A DNA stretch of 31,135 nt. Origin: RGIG3159 sp045640565 (GTDB lineage Bacteria; Bacillota; Clostridia; Oscillospirales; Oscillospiraceae). Below the pieces are notes generated by a model. That model was not told the origin of the DNA and did not search any database. It saw only the letters and a program-made list of their open reading frames with translations. The stretch spans positions 1 through 31,135 of the forward strand of contig JAZUFG010000028.1 of assembly GCA_045640565.1 (NCBI GenBank), given 5' to 3'. A program made the translations under genes and the position numbers. This document shows, piece after piece, positions 7,526 through 14,585 of this stretch (position 1 is its first letter; every line of letters starts with the position of its first letter).

Positions 7526-8890
7526 TTATATGAAGTTGATTTCGGGATGAATGTTGGTCCTTGCCAATTCCTTCATCACATCATAAACCTTGGAGAAGGG
7601 TTCCTCCGGCTTTGTCCGGAGAACAGCATCCGTGAATTTCTTCACCAGAGCCTCATCCGCATAAAGAGAATTGAACTTTTCCGCCTTCCTGCGGATGTCC
7701 TCTATGCTGACATCGGCGTTCCTATCCCCTTCCGGCTCAAAGGCAGCAGAGATGAACTTTCTGCCGTCCAGAGTCGTGATCTCCGCACGGGAGAGACGCT
7801 TTCCCGGGAATACTTTATCGTATTCCGGCTCGTGATGGAACTCGATTTTCTCGATCATGGGCGGAATCCGGGGATCCAGCATTTTATCCGTGCTGGATTC
7901 CAGAGGGCCGCAATCTCCGAAGACAACCTGGGCTGCCACGGGATAAATGATATTATATTGCGCTTCATCTTCACAGGTGGGCGCACAGCGGTAAAGGGTT
8001 CCGGCATTGCCAAAGGAATAAATATCGATCTTTTTGATTTCATCCGAGGATACGCCGTTTTCCTTCATAAGAGAAGCGACTGCGCGGATCGGGCTATGGG
8101 CCCAGCGGCAGCAGGAATAGAACTTGATATAAAGGTCAAAGAAATAATACTTTTCTCCCAGGCTTTCAATATAGGGAATGTATTTCTCATCCAGGATGAC
8201 CGGATTTCTGCCGGTGATCCCTGCTCTGGCCATTTCTATGGCCTGCAAACCCGCATGCTGGCCCCAATAAATCCCATCCTTATTCATGGAGGGCCAATAA
8301 GTGGACCGCTTGGCAGGAACGACCGGGAGAATGAAATCCGCCGTGGAGAGAGCACTCTCCAACTCTGCATCATTGAGACCCAGAAGTTTTCCGCAGGCAC
8401 AGGCCACGGCAAAGGCAGCATAGCTTCCGGAGCTGTGGTCCCAGCCATAATAATCCCGGATGGTGTAGCCCTCCCGGATAGAGGTCTCAAAAGCAACTGT
8501 CAGGGCTGCCAAGACCTCGCCGTAGCTGGAATTCGCAAGTTCTGCAGCGCTGAGAATCGCGCCGAAGAAGCCCGCACCGGGATGACCTCGGAGAAGGCTA
8601 TAGCCATCATCCAAGTCCAGGGCATTGGCGGCCATGCCGTTGGCAAGGCCGGCACCGATCAAATTCTTTTTCTTGCCCGTGGCAAGGACCGTGACATCCC
8701 CATCCGGGAAATTCTTGTCCACATAATCTGCCATCTTCTTGGCGGAGTTATTCTTTGCAGCAGTACAAATTACCCCGGCAAGGTCAAAAAAGCATTTCAG
8801 AGACTGGGCACGGACTTCCTCGCTCATGGTCTCCCATGTGGTTTCCCGAATAAAGGAAAGCAGCTTCCCCAGGGCCTTTCTATCATTCAT
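7526..8890 (-). CDS. MmgE/PrpD family protein
   Basis: A 454-residue protein of the usual length for the MmgE/PrpD family (2-methylcitrate dehydratase, cis-aconitate decarboxylase and many uncharacterised relatives). Supporting features are the helical N-terminal domain, the NGMAANALDLDDG segment followed by RGHPGAGFFGAILSAAELA, and FETSIREGYTIRDYYGWDHSS, all typical of the family's active-site region. Its ATG comes 1 nt after the stop of the upstream ornithine-cyclodeaminase-family gene (TGATATG), so the two are probably translationally coupled and act on one substrate. No methylcitrate-cycle genes are present, so propionate metabolism is not supported. The substrate is unknown. Confidence 0.85.
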   Translation of the reverse strand: MNDRKALGKLLSFIRETTWETMSEEVRAQSLKCFFDLAGVICTAAKNNSAKKMADYVDKNFPDGDVTVLATGKKKNLIGAGLANGMAANALDLDDGYSLLRGHPGAGFFGAILSAAELANSSYGEVLAALTVAFETSIREGYTIRDYYGWDHSSGSYAAFAVACACGKLLGLNDAELESALSTADFILPVVPAKRSTYWPSMNKDGIYWGQHAGLQAIEMARAGITGRNPVILDEKYIPYIESLGEKYYFFDLYIKFYSCCRWAHSPIRAVASLMKENGVSSDEIKKIDIYSFGNAGTLYRCAPTCEDEAQYNIIYPVAAQVVFGDCGPLESSTDKMLDPRIPPMIEKIEFHHEPEYDKVFPGKRLSRAEITTLDGRKFISAAFEPEGDRNADVSIEDIRRKAEKFNSLYADEALVKKFTDAVLRTKPEEPFSKVYDVMKELARTNIHPEINFI

Positions 8891-8891
8891 A

Positions 8892-10013
8892 TCACTGTGC
8901 CTGGTAAGCGCTGTCCCAAAGCTTCAGAGGAGTACCCAACCCCATCTCCTTGGCTTTGCAGTAAATCTCATAGCCCCAGCCGATATCCCAGACGGGCATG
9001 CCGCTGGTAACGAAGCAGATACGCTCGTCATCATTTTCACGGCCCTTGGCAGAGCCGACAATCACATCGCCCAAGCTGACCTGCTTGCTCAAATCGGGAA
9101 GCTTGCCCTCATACATCATACGGTAAATCTGGACGCCGATGCCGTTGATGAAGCGCTCGTTCTCGGGGAGGCCCAGGTGCTCATCATAATAAACCTCATG
9201 CATTCTGGTGTTATCCCAGAAAAGCTTGCAGGAGAGGTAGTAGGGTTCATCAATATTGCAGCGGCCGGTAAAGATGATGGTGGAGCCCTTTTTCAGCCAG
9301 TCATTGCTGATATTCACGGGTTTGACAGAGGAAGCAGCAACGGAAATGATGTCGCCCAGGCGAACCGCTTCTTCCAGACTGTCGGCAGCCCAGGCTTTGA
9401 AGCCAAACTGCTCTTCAATCTCCTTGGCCCATGCAGCAGCCTTTTCCTTGACAATATCGTAGATAATGACTTCTTTCAGATTCTTGGCTTCACAGCGGAT
9501 GGCATCAAAGCAAGCCTTGGAAACAGGGCCGGCACCGACATTGACGCAAACCTCAGAATCCTTCCTTGCCAGGTAACGGACGCCCACACCAGGCACACAG
9601 CCGGTACGGACAGCGGAAATCAAGTTGCCGGCCATCAGACAGATCGGCTCACCGGTCTCGGAATCATTAAGCATGACCGTCAGAATGGAACGGGGCAGTC
9701 CACGGGAAGGATTGGCGATATTGGAGCCATACCATTTCATGCCCGCACAGTTAAAACGGCCGCCCAGATAGCCGGGCATAGCCAGGAAACGGCGGTCAGG
9801 GCCGTCCAAAGGCATATTGGGGAAAGGGCTTTCCTTGGGGAATTTCACCATGATCCCGTGAGAATTCCACTTGTCGCCGCCCATACGATAATCTCCGACG
9901 CTGAGAAGCTTGAAGATTTCTTCTTCTACATCAATACATCTCTGAGAATCCAGCACACCGGCTTTGATGGTTTCTTCCTCGTTAAGGAAGAGGAATTCGG
10001 TTTTCTTACCCAT
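8892..10013 (-). CDS. Ornithine cyclodeaminase/mu-crystallin family protein
   Basis: A 373-residue NAD(P)-dependent enzyme of the ornithine cyclodeaminase / mu-crystallin family. GNLISAVRTGCVPGVGVRYLARKDS corresponds to the conserved RTxxxxG...LA block. VNVGAGPVSKACFDAI is the GxGxx(A/S) Rossmann turn, and ISVAASS follows in the cofactor domain. Some public annotations call close relatives tyramine oxidase subunit B, but no oxidase partner is visible. The start was moved to the ATG at 10013 because AGGAGG (10023-10028) directly abuts the alternative ATG at 10022, and 9 nt separate it from 10013. First gene of a two-gene operon with MmgE/PrpD. Substrate unknown. Confidence 0.85.
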   Translation of the reverse strand: MGKKTEFLFLNEEETIKAGVLDSQRCIDVEEEIFKLLSVGDYRMGGDKWNSHGIMVKFPKESPFPNMPLDGPDRRFLAMPGYLGGRFNCAGMKWYGSNIANPSRGLPRSILTVMLNDSETGEPICLMAGNLISAVRTGCVPGVGVRYLARKDSEVCVNVGAGPVSKACFDAIRCEAKNLKEVIIYDIVKEKAAAWAKEIEEQFGFKAWAADSLEEAVRLGDIISVAASSVKPVNISNDWLKKGSTIIFTGRCNIDEPYYLSCKLFWDNTRMHEVYYDEHLGLPENERFINGIGVQIYRMMYEGKLPDLSKQVSLGDVIVGSAKGRENDDERICFVTSGMPVWDIGWGYEIYCKAKEMGLGTPLKLWDSAYQAQ

Positions 10014-10061
10014 AAAAGGCATCCTCCTAATTCTTGCGCCAAAGGCGAGTTGATAATTTGT

Positions 10062-10089
10062 ATTATAACGAAAAACGGAAAAATAGCAA
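10062..10089 (-). promoter_or_regulatory. Sigma-A-type promoter for the OCD-MmgE operon
   Basis: On the - strand, TTGCTA (10084-10089) and TATAAT (10062-10067) are separated by 16 nt. It lies about 35 nt upstream of the AGGAGG site of the ornithine-cyclodeaminase-family gene and downstream of the response-regulator terminator. Confidence 0.65.
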
Positions 10090-10157
10090 GTAAATAATCC
10101 TTTAAAAAAGAGAAGAATACTCCTGCCACGGAGAGGAAGTAATAGTGAAAACGGAGC

Positions 10158-10190
10158 AAAAAAGCGCCCTGCGGAATATTTCCCGCAGGG
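10158..10190 (-). terminator. Intrinsic terminator after the LytTR regulator
   Basis: An 8-bp stem CCCTGCGG/CCGCAGGG (10167-10174 with 10183-10190) is followed on the - strand by CGCTTTTTT. It lies ~20 nt after the regulator's stop and separates it from the OCD operon. Confidence 0.8.
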
Positions 10191-10208
10191 GCTGCGTCAC
10201 GGTATAAA

Positions 10209-10928
10209 TCAAATACCGCTTCTATAGAGTTTAAAGGCGGCTTTCAAATCGGGCCGTGCGGACTTGGAAGGATAAATCACCGTTCCGTCCCGCAGAAGGA
10301 TGGACTCCGCGTCCATAGCATCCACAAAAGCCATATTCACCAATTTGCTGGCGCTGCAGAGGATAAAACCTTTGCGGGAAAGCAAGGGAGCAACCGCTTC
10401 TTTGAAAGAGCTGCGCAAAACCGGGGTAATCGCCACAGGGGCATCCTTCAGATGGAAATGCAGGCAGCGGTCCACCAAATCCACATAGGTGATATCATCC
10501 AACCGCATATTGACAGTTCCCTTCTTGGTTTTGACTTCAAAGGTAGGTGCTTCCGCAACGGATTTAATTGCACGGTCCAAAACAGAGAAAATTTTATCCT
10601 TCTCGGCCGGTTTCAGAAGATAATAAAAAGCATCCACATCGTAAGAAGCAACAGCATAATCCGGGGTACTGGTCAGGAATATGATTTTCCCCGTATCCTT
10701 CAGCATGCGAAGCGTCACAGCGAGCTCCAGACCGTTCATCTCAGGCATGACAATATCCAGAATATAGATCTGATACGGGTCATAGCGAGCAGACTCCAGG
10801 AGCTTTTTCGGCGAGGAAAAGCTATCCACCGTCAAGTCCAGATTCCTTTCGCCGGAATACGCATCCAGCAAGCTTGCAATTCCGTGAAGCTGTATTTCGT
10901 TGTCGTCCACACAGGCAATCCGTATCAT
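10209..10928 (-). CDS. LytTR-family response regulator
   Basis: A 239-residue two-domain transcription regulator. The receiver domain (1-~120) has acidic residues D8-D9, phospho-acceptor D58 in YILDIVMPEM, T86/S87 and K106 in LLKP. Residues ~133-235 form a LytTR DNA-binding domain (FEVKTKKGTVNMRLDDITYVDLVDR opening, then RSSFKE...FILCSASKLVN). No histidine kinase is encoded in the window, so it is an orphan here. The divergent neighbour is a symporter with a degenerate ATPase-like N-terminus, which may be its partner or target (inference). The start has AAGGTGAG about 10 nt upstream. Direct repeats with a 21-bp period just upstream suggest autoregulation. Confidence 0.9.
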   Translation of the reverse strand: MIRIACVDDNEIQLHGIASLLDAYSGERNLDLTVDSFSSPKKLLESARYDPYQIYILDIVMPEMNGLELAVTLRMLKDTGKIIFLTSTPDYAVASYDVDAFYYLLKPAEKDKIFSVLDRAIKSVAEAPTFEVKTKKGTVNMRLDDITYVDLVDRCLHFHLKDAPVAITPVLRSSFKEAVAPLLSRKGFILCSASKLVNMAFVDAMDAESILLRDGTVIYPSKSARPDLKAAFKLYRSGI

Positions 10929-10954
10929 TTTATTATTCTCACCTTAATTCTTGA

Positions 10955-10985
10955 AATGTCACATTTTGTTTCCAATCTGTCACTA
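10955..10985. promoter_or_regulatory. Two direct repeats spaced 21 bp, candidate LytTR operator
   Basis: TGTCAC occurs at 10957-10962 and 10978-10983, so the repeats start exactly 21 bp apart (two helical turns). LytTR-domain proteins generally bind pairs of ~9-bp direct repeats with this period. The pair covers the expected transcription start and leader of the regulator gene, which would suit autorepression. That these are the actual LytTR sites is inference. Confidence 0.45.
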
Positions 10986-11012
10986 TTATAGCACATAAAT
11001 ATCATAATGCAA
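10985..11012 (-). promoter_or_regulatory. Promoter of the LytTR regulator gene
   Basis: On the - strand TATAAT (10985-10990) is preceded by TTGCAT (11007-11012) with a 16-nt spacer. The -10 is perfect and the -35 weak, as expected for a promoter controlled by a regulator. The first base after the -10 falls next to the TGTCAC repeat. Confidence 0.55.
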
Positions 11013-11081
11013 TAGCTTTATATGAAAAATATCACATTTTTTGCGTTTTTACCAAAAAAACAGGATGAATAATAAATAGTA

Positions 11082-11118
11082 TCGCGAAATTTTGCAATCT
11101 TTTTTCCTGATTTCGCGA
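11082..11118. repeat. 9-bp inverted repeat in the divergent intergenic region
   Basis: TCGCGAAAT (11082-11090) and its perfect complement (11110-11118) flank 19 nt. It lies in the 305-nt region (10929-11233) between the regulator and the symporter, upstream of the symporter -10. It may be an operator for a dimeric regulator. It has no following T run in the sense of either gene that would make it a standard terminator. Confidence 0.4.
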
Positions 11119-11190
11119 GTCAATTCCTGAAAACACCACCTTTTTTCTCTTTTGAGAAAAATTATCATCGCTTTTTTTAAAAGAATACGC

Positions 11191-11196
11191 TATAAT
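11191..11196 (+). promoter_or_regulatory. -10 element for the symporter gene
   Basis: A perfect TATAAT lies 25 nt before the GGAGG of the symporter gene. The -35 region at the right distance (around 11168-11173) does not match the consensus, so an activator may be needed. Confidence 0.45.
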
Positions 11197-11233
11197 ACTT
11201 GCCAACATAGCTAAATACTCCGGAGGTGGCAAT

Positions 11234-12814
11234 ATGGATTCTTTTTCAACCCCTGTGACACAGGAAGCTTTCTCTGAAGCAGAAGAAAAAATCCGCAATT
11301 TCAGCGGCATGAAAACCATGAGCAAAGAAATGGTGAACGAAACTATTTCCGTATTTGAGGAAATTTTTCTTCGCCTCACTGACAGTGGGATTGCGGAGAG
11401 CGATATGACCATCAGTCTTCACCGTGGTCTGCATTCCGTCACTATGAATCTGGATTTCGAAGGAGAACGTTTTCAGATCGACTATGACGGCAACGAAAAC
11501 TTTGATCCCGGCCTGGCTCTTCTCCAGGAATACCGGGAAAAAATCAGCCTTACTTACCGGCGAGGCGTGAACTCCGTCTCAATCGTTGTGAAACGAAACA
11601 GCAACTTCATTACTCTCGCCAGCTTGGCAGGACTCGTTCTCGCGGTTCCGGTCTATGCGCTTTTTTTCCACAGCAAGAGTACAGAGTACTGTTTGGAAGT
11701 CAATGACCGCATTGTTTTCCCCCTTTTGATGCTCTTTGCGAACGCCATGATGATGATTTCCGCGCCGGTAACCTTCTTCTCTTTTGTCTCCAACATGACC
11801 GGCTGCGTTACACTGCGGGACCGGAAAGTCAATCTGGCCGGATTGGTCCGCAAGCTTATTCTTTCCTCCTTGGGCGCCATGGTAATTGCCTATCTCGTCC
11901 ACATACTTTTTTATCCCATTTTTTCCGGGCACTCTGCCACAAGTGTCATCGGAAGCAGTGTCTTGCAGGATACCTTCCGGGATACTCTCCTCAACATGGT
12001 TCCCTCTGACATCTTCAACGCCTTTACCGTCATGTCCCCCTTCCCCCTGATTTTCCTTGCCATTTTGAATGTCATTGCTATCTGCAGCATGGACCGCTAT
12101 TTTGACGCAATATACTCCATTGTAAAAGCTATTACGGACCTTTTCTGCAAGATTCTTTCAGTAATCATTCTCTTTTTGCCCATAGCTGCTTTCCTTTCCA
12201 TATTGAGCATTCTTCTCAAGGATGGCTATGAGTTTTTCTCCCGCCTCGGCTACTTTGTTTCAACAGTACTCTTCGGATCCCTGCTGATTTTCGGGCTCTA
12301 TATTATCTTCCTCCTTTTGGGAAAGGTTTCTCCCCGGGAATTCTTCAAAAAGATTTCCCCCTCGATGGGAGAAATCCTAAATATCAACTCAACGATTGAC
12401 TCCGTTCCCTATTTGACCCGCTTTCTAAGCCGAAACCTGAAGCTGAAACGAAACCGACTGAAGCAGGAGCTCCCCCTTTTGGCGCAGCTGAATTTGGACG
12501 GCAACTGCTTTGTCCTCATGCTGGCAAGTCTGAGCTGCCTCTCCCTGTGCGGACACAGCCTCAGCTTATTCCAGATTCTCATTTTGACCGTGATCATTCT
12601 GGTTCTTTCTGCCGGCGCCCCCAACCAGCCCGGAAGCGTCATTACCGGCCTTCTTATCGTCTTCTATTATGTTGATATGCCTATTGACAATTTCTCCACA
12701 ACCGTTTATATGGAAGTCCTCTTCAGTGCGGTCATTCTGATCCTCAACACTGTGGGTGACATGGTGATCGTGGCTACCGAACAAAAGCGAGAGGAACAAA
12801 AAAAGCCTCACTAG
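11234..12814 (+). CDS. DAACS-type symporter with N-terminal anti-sigma-ATPase-like domain
   Basis: A 526-residue membrane protein. From ~126 onward it follows the dicarboxylate/amino acid:cation symporter (GltP/glutamate transporter) fold: many membrane spans, a hairpin-1-like INSTIDSVPYLTRF (384-397), NLDGN (420-424) in place of NMDGT, and GAPNQPGS (461-468) in the hairpin-2 position. Key segments diverge, so the substrate cannot be named. Residues ~30-120 are cytoplasmic and resemble RsbW/SpoIIAB-type ATPases: an N-box-like NETISVFEEIF, MNLDFEGERF, then DPGLALLQEYREKISLTYRRG...VSIVVKR as in their GLGL..L.D...Y....G..V.L.K ending. Catalytic Asn and Gly residues are poorly kept, so it is probably degenerate. 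The start has GGAGG 7 nt upstream. It is divergent from the LytTR regulator. Confidence 0.75.
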   Translation: MDSFSTPVTQEAFSEAEEKIRNFSGMKTMSKEMVNETISVFEEIFLRLTDSGIAESDMTISLHRGLHSVTMNLDFEGERFQIDYDGNENFDPGLALLQEYREKISLTYRRGVNSVSIVVKRNSNFITLASLAGLVLAVPVYALFFHSKSTEYCLEVNDRIVFPLLMLFANAMMMISAPVTFFSFVSNMTGCVTLRDRKVNLAGLVRKLILSSLGAMVIAYLVHILFYPIFSGHSATSVIGSSVLQDTFRDTLLNMVPSDIFNAFTVMSPFPLIFLAILNVIAICSMDRYFDAIYSIVKAITDLFCKILSVIILFLPIAAFLSILSILLKDGYEFFSRLGYFVSTVLFGSLLIFGLYIIFLLLGKVSPREFFKKISPSMGEILNINSTIDSVPYLTRFLSRNLKLKRNRLKQELPLLAQLNLDGNCFVLMLASLSCLSLCGHSLSLFQILILTVIILVLSAGAPNQPGSVITGLLIVFYYVDMPIDNFSTTVYMEVLFSAVILILNTVGDMVIVATEQKREEQKKPH

Positions 12815-12869
12815 TTTTCTGCTTCATCCATATAATCCAAAAAACGCTTAACAGCAATATAGACGAAAG

Positions 12870-12901
12870 AGCAGGCCCTGTTTGTCAGGACCTGCTTTTT
12901 T
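12870..12901 (+). terminator. Intrinsic terminator of the symporter gene
   Basis: Stem AGCAGG-c-CCTG (12870-12880) pairs with CAGG-a-CCTGCT (12886-12896) around TTTGT, followed by a T run to 12901. Confidence 0.85.
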
Positions 12902-12906
12902 GCAAA

Positions 12907-12941
12907 ACAAAAGGGAATGGAGCCTATCCATTCCCTTTTGT
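12907..12941 (-). terminator. Intrinsic terminator of the lysozyme/SH3b gene
   Basis: A 15-bp perfect stem (12907-12921 with 12927-12941, GCCTA loop) lies 7 nt beyond the stop codon. On the - strand it ends in CCCTTTTGTTTTGC. Confidence 0.85.
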
Positions 12942-12948
12942 TATTCAT

Positions 12949-14184
12949 TTACGCTTTTGAGAGATAGTTCATACAGACCCAGTTCCCTGAATCCAATTTC
13001 CCCCAATTCAAGCCACTTATATCCTTCTTTGTCTCTGCAATGGAAACCCTCGTTCCCCGCCTGAAGCAATCTACAATGGGGTATTCTGTTCCCGCACCTG
13101 TACGGACATTCAGGCCGGACGCTGTTACCAGATAAGAAGATGCAGTGAAAGATCCTGAACTTTCTTCCTCTGAAAGGTAGTCCTTGCAAACCCAGCCTCC
13201 AATGGAAAGCTTGCACCAGGTCAGGCCGTCCTCCAACTCTTCATCCAGCACGGAAACCTTCGTTCCCCTGTAAATACAGTCAATGACCGCAGCCGCAAGC
13301 CCCGCCGCATTCCGAACATTCAAAGCTGAAGCATTTACGGAATAATTTCCGATAACGGTGTTCTCCGGATCATCTTCCCCTTCAGAATCATTTTCAGAAT
13401 CGGAACCTGCAACTTTCGTTAAATAGTTGCCGGCGACCCAACCGCCGTCAATCCGGCACCAGTTGACATCATCTGCAGAGGCAGTTTCATATACCCGAAC
13501 CTTCTGACCGCGCACCAGAGCGGTAAAAACACGGTAGCTCATTCCGGGACCGGTCCGAACATTCAAAATATCTGTGGAAACCATCGCCATATAGCTTCCC
13601 GCAATCACTTCATTCTCAACATGGCTTGCAGTTTTGGAAGAAGTTTCCACCAGCGAACTTTTATATTTCTGGAAAAGGACTCCGGAAGCGTGCTCTGCCC
13701 GAAGTCTTGCCTGATTGCTGAGGTCTGAGGGCTTCTCAAACTGGCGACAGAATATGGCCCCCGCATTATAAGCACCATTTGCAGTGTTTTCCGTCTCCAA
13801 AAGGGTACTGTAAAGGCTGATATAGTTAAAATACGCAACTTCCCCATTGAACATGGCCCTTAGGAATTTCATTTGGCCGTCCACGGTTCTGTAGTCCAGC
13901 TTCTGGGAATCACACCAAGTACGAAGAGCCTCTCCTAAGGGCGGATAATACATGAAAAGCCCGTAGTAGTCCCCGACTGTGATATCTGCTCGATAACCGG
14001 TTTCATAATAAATGTTACCCATGATTCCACAGGCAGCCGCCGTGTTCAAACCCAGATCTTCCGTGAGAAAACGATATATTTCTTTTTGATTGATGGAAGT
14101 CTTATCTGCTGCCATGGCAGGTGTCACCAGCAGAATGAAGAGCATGGCAACTGCAAGAACCAGGCAGAGTATACGCTTACTCAA
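12949..14184 (-). CDS. Secreted lysozyme-like protein with three SH3b domains
   Basis: A 411-residue exported protein. A signal peptide (SKRILCLVLAVAMLFILLVTPAMA) is followed by a domain at ~32-155 resembling phage-tail-type lysozymes: a helical start, CGIMGNIYYETGYR with the candidate catalytic Glu, DYYGLFMYYPP, and GAYNAGAIFCRQFE. Three SH3b repeats follow, each with an LNVR(T/N)xxG core and a W(C/G)K/R(L/I)...GWV..(D/N)YL ending, for wall binding. A Ser/Asp/Glu-rich linker separates repeats 1 and 2. The start is placed at TTG 14184 because AAGGAGG ends 8 nt before it. An upstream ATG at 14214 precedes the ribosome binding site and is not credible. Monocistronic, with its own promoter and terminator. 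Role: peptidoglycan remodelling or lysis. Confidence 0.8.
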   Translation of the reverse strand: MSKRILCLVLAVAMLFILLVTPAMAADKTSINQKEIYRFLTEDLGLNTAAACGIMGNIYYETGYRADITVGDYYGLFMYYPPLGEALRTWCDSQKLDYRTVDGQMKFLRAMFNGEVAYFNYISLYSTLLETENTANGAYNAGAIFCRQFEKPSDLSNQARLRAEHASGVLFQKYKSSLVETSSKTASHVENEVIAGSYMAMVSTDILNVRTGPGMSYRVFTALVRGQKVRVYETASADDVNWCRIDGGWVAGNYLTKVAGSDSENDSEGEDDPENTVIGNYSVNASALNVRNAAGLAAAVIDCIYRGTKVSVLDEELEDGLTWCKLSIGGWVCKDYLSEEESSGSFTASSYLVTASGLNVRTGAGTEYPIVDCFRRGTRVSIAETKKDISGLNWGKLDSGNWVCMNYLSKA

Positions 14185-14255
14185 TTGAATATCCTCCTTG
14201 TGAAGCTTCTGCATAAGCTGCAGAGTCAGAATCCCCCAGATAAAAGGATGTTGGT

Positions 14256-14284
14256 ATTCTATCGCAGTCGTTACAATAAGTCAA
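14256..14284 (-). promoter_or_regulatory. Promoter of the lysozyme/SH3b gene
   Basis: On the - strand TTGACT (14279-14284) and TAGAAT (14256-14261) have a 17-nt spacer, giving a ~60-nt leader before the TTG start. A second possible promoter further upstream is TTGACA (14386-14391) with TATATA (14361-14366), but its 19-nt spacer is long. The rest of the ~400-nt gap (14185-14585) is very AT-rich and I see no gene in it. Confidence 0.65.
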
Positions 14285-14499
14285 GATTTTATGTAATGTT
14301 TTGTTACTATTTTATGCATAATATTCATTCTTGTTTTTAAAAAATATCAAAATATTTCAATATATAGTAGTTTGTGACATTATTTTGTCAATATTTTGTG
14401 CGCAAAAATTACGCAATTATTTCTTTAAATCTGTGGATTTCCTGTGAAAATGAAAGTTCTATTTCCATAAAATATGCTGTTATGTAAACTAAAATGTGC

Positions 14500-14530
14500 A
14501 AAAAAAGCCTGCAGGAGAGTACCCCTGCAG
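14500..14530 (-). terminator. Intrinsic terminator of the degV-pdp operon
   Basis: A 7-bp stem CTGCAGG/CCTGCAG (14509-14515 with 14524-14530) is followed on the - strand by GCTTTTTTTG. It lies ~55 nt past the pdp stop. Confidence 0.75.
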
Positions 14531-14585
14531 ACAAAAGGAAGCTAAAAAAGATTCCGGTATTCAATTCATCAAAGCTATATCCATG

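Noticed and set aside
7397..10097. Long + strand open frames (537 and 452 residues) across this region
   Set aside because: They are antisense to the clearly recognisable MmgE/PrpD and ornithine-cyclodeaminase genes, with no family motifs of their own.
14285..14480. Possible riboswitch or small RNA in the AT-rich gap before the lysozyme gene
   Set aside because: Only short AT-rich palindromes are visible, with no recognisable riboswitch core, and most lies upstream of the best promoter.
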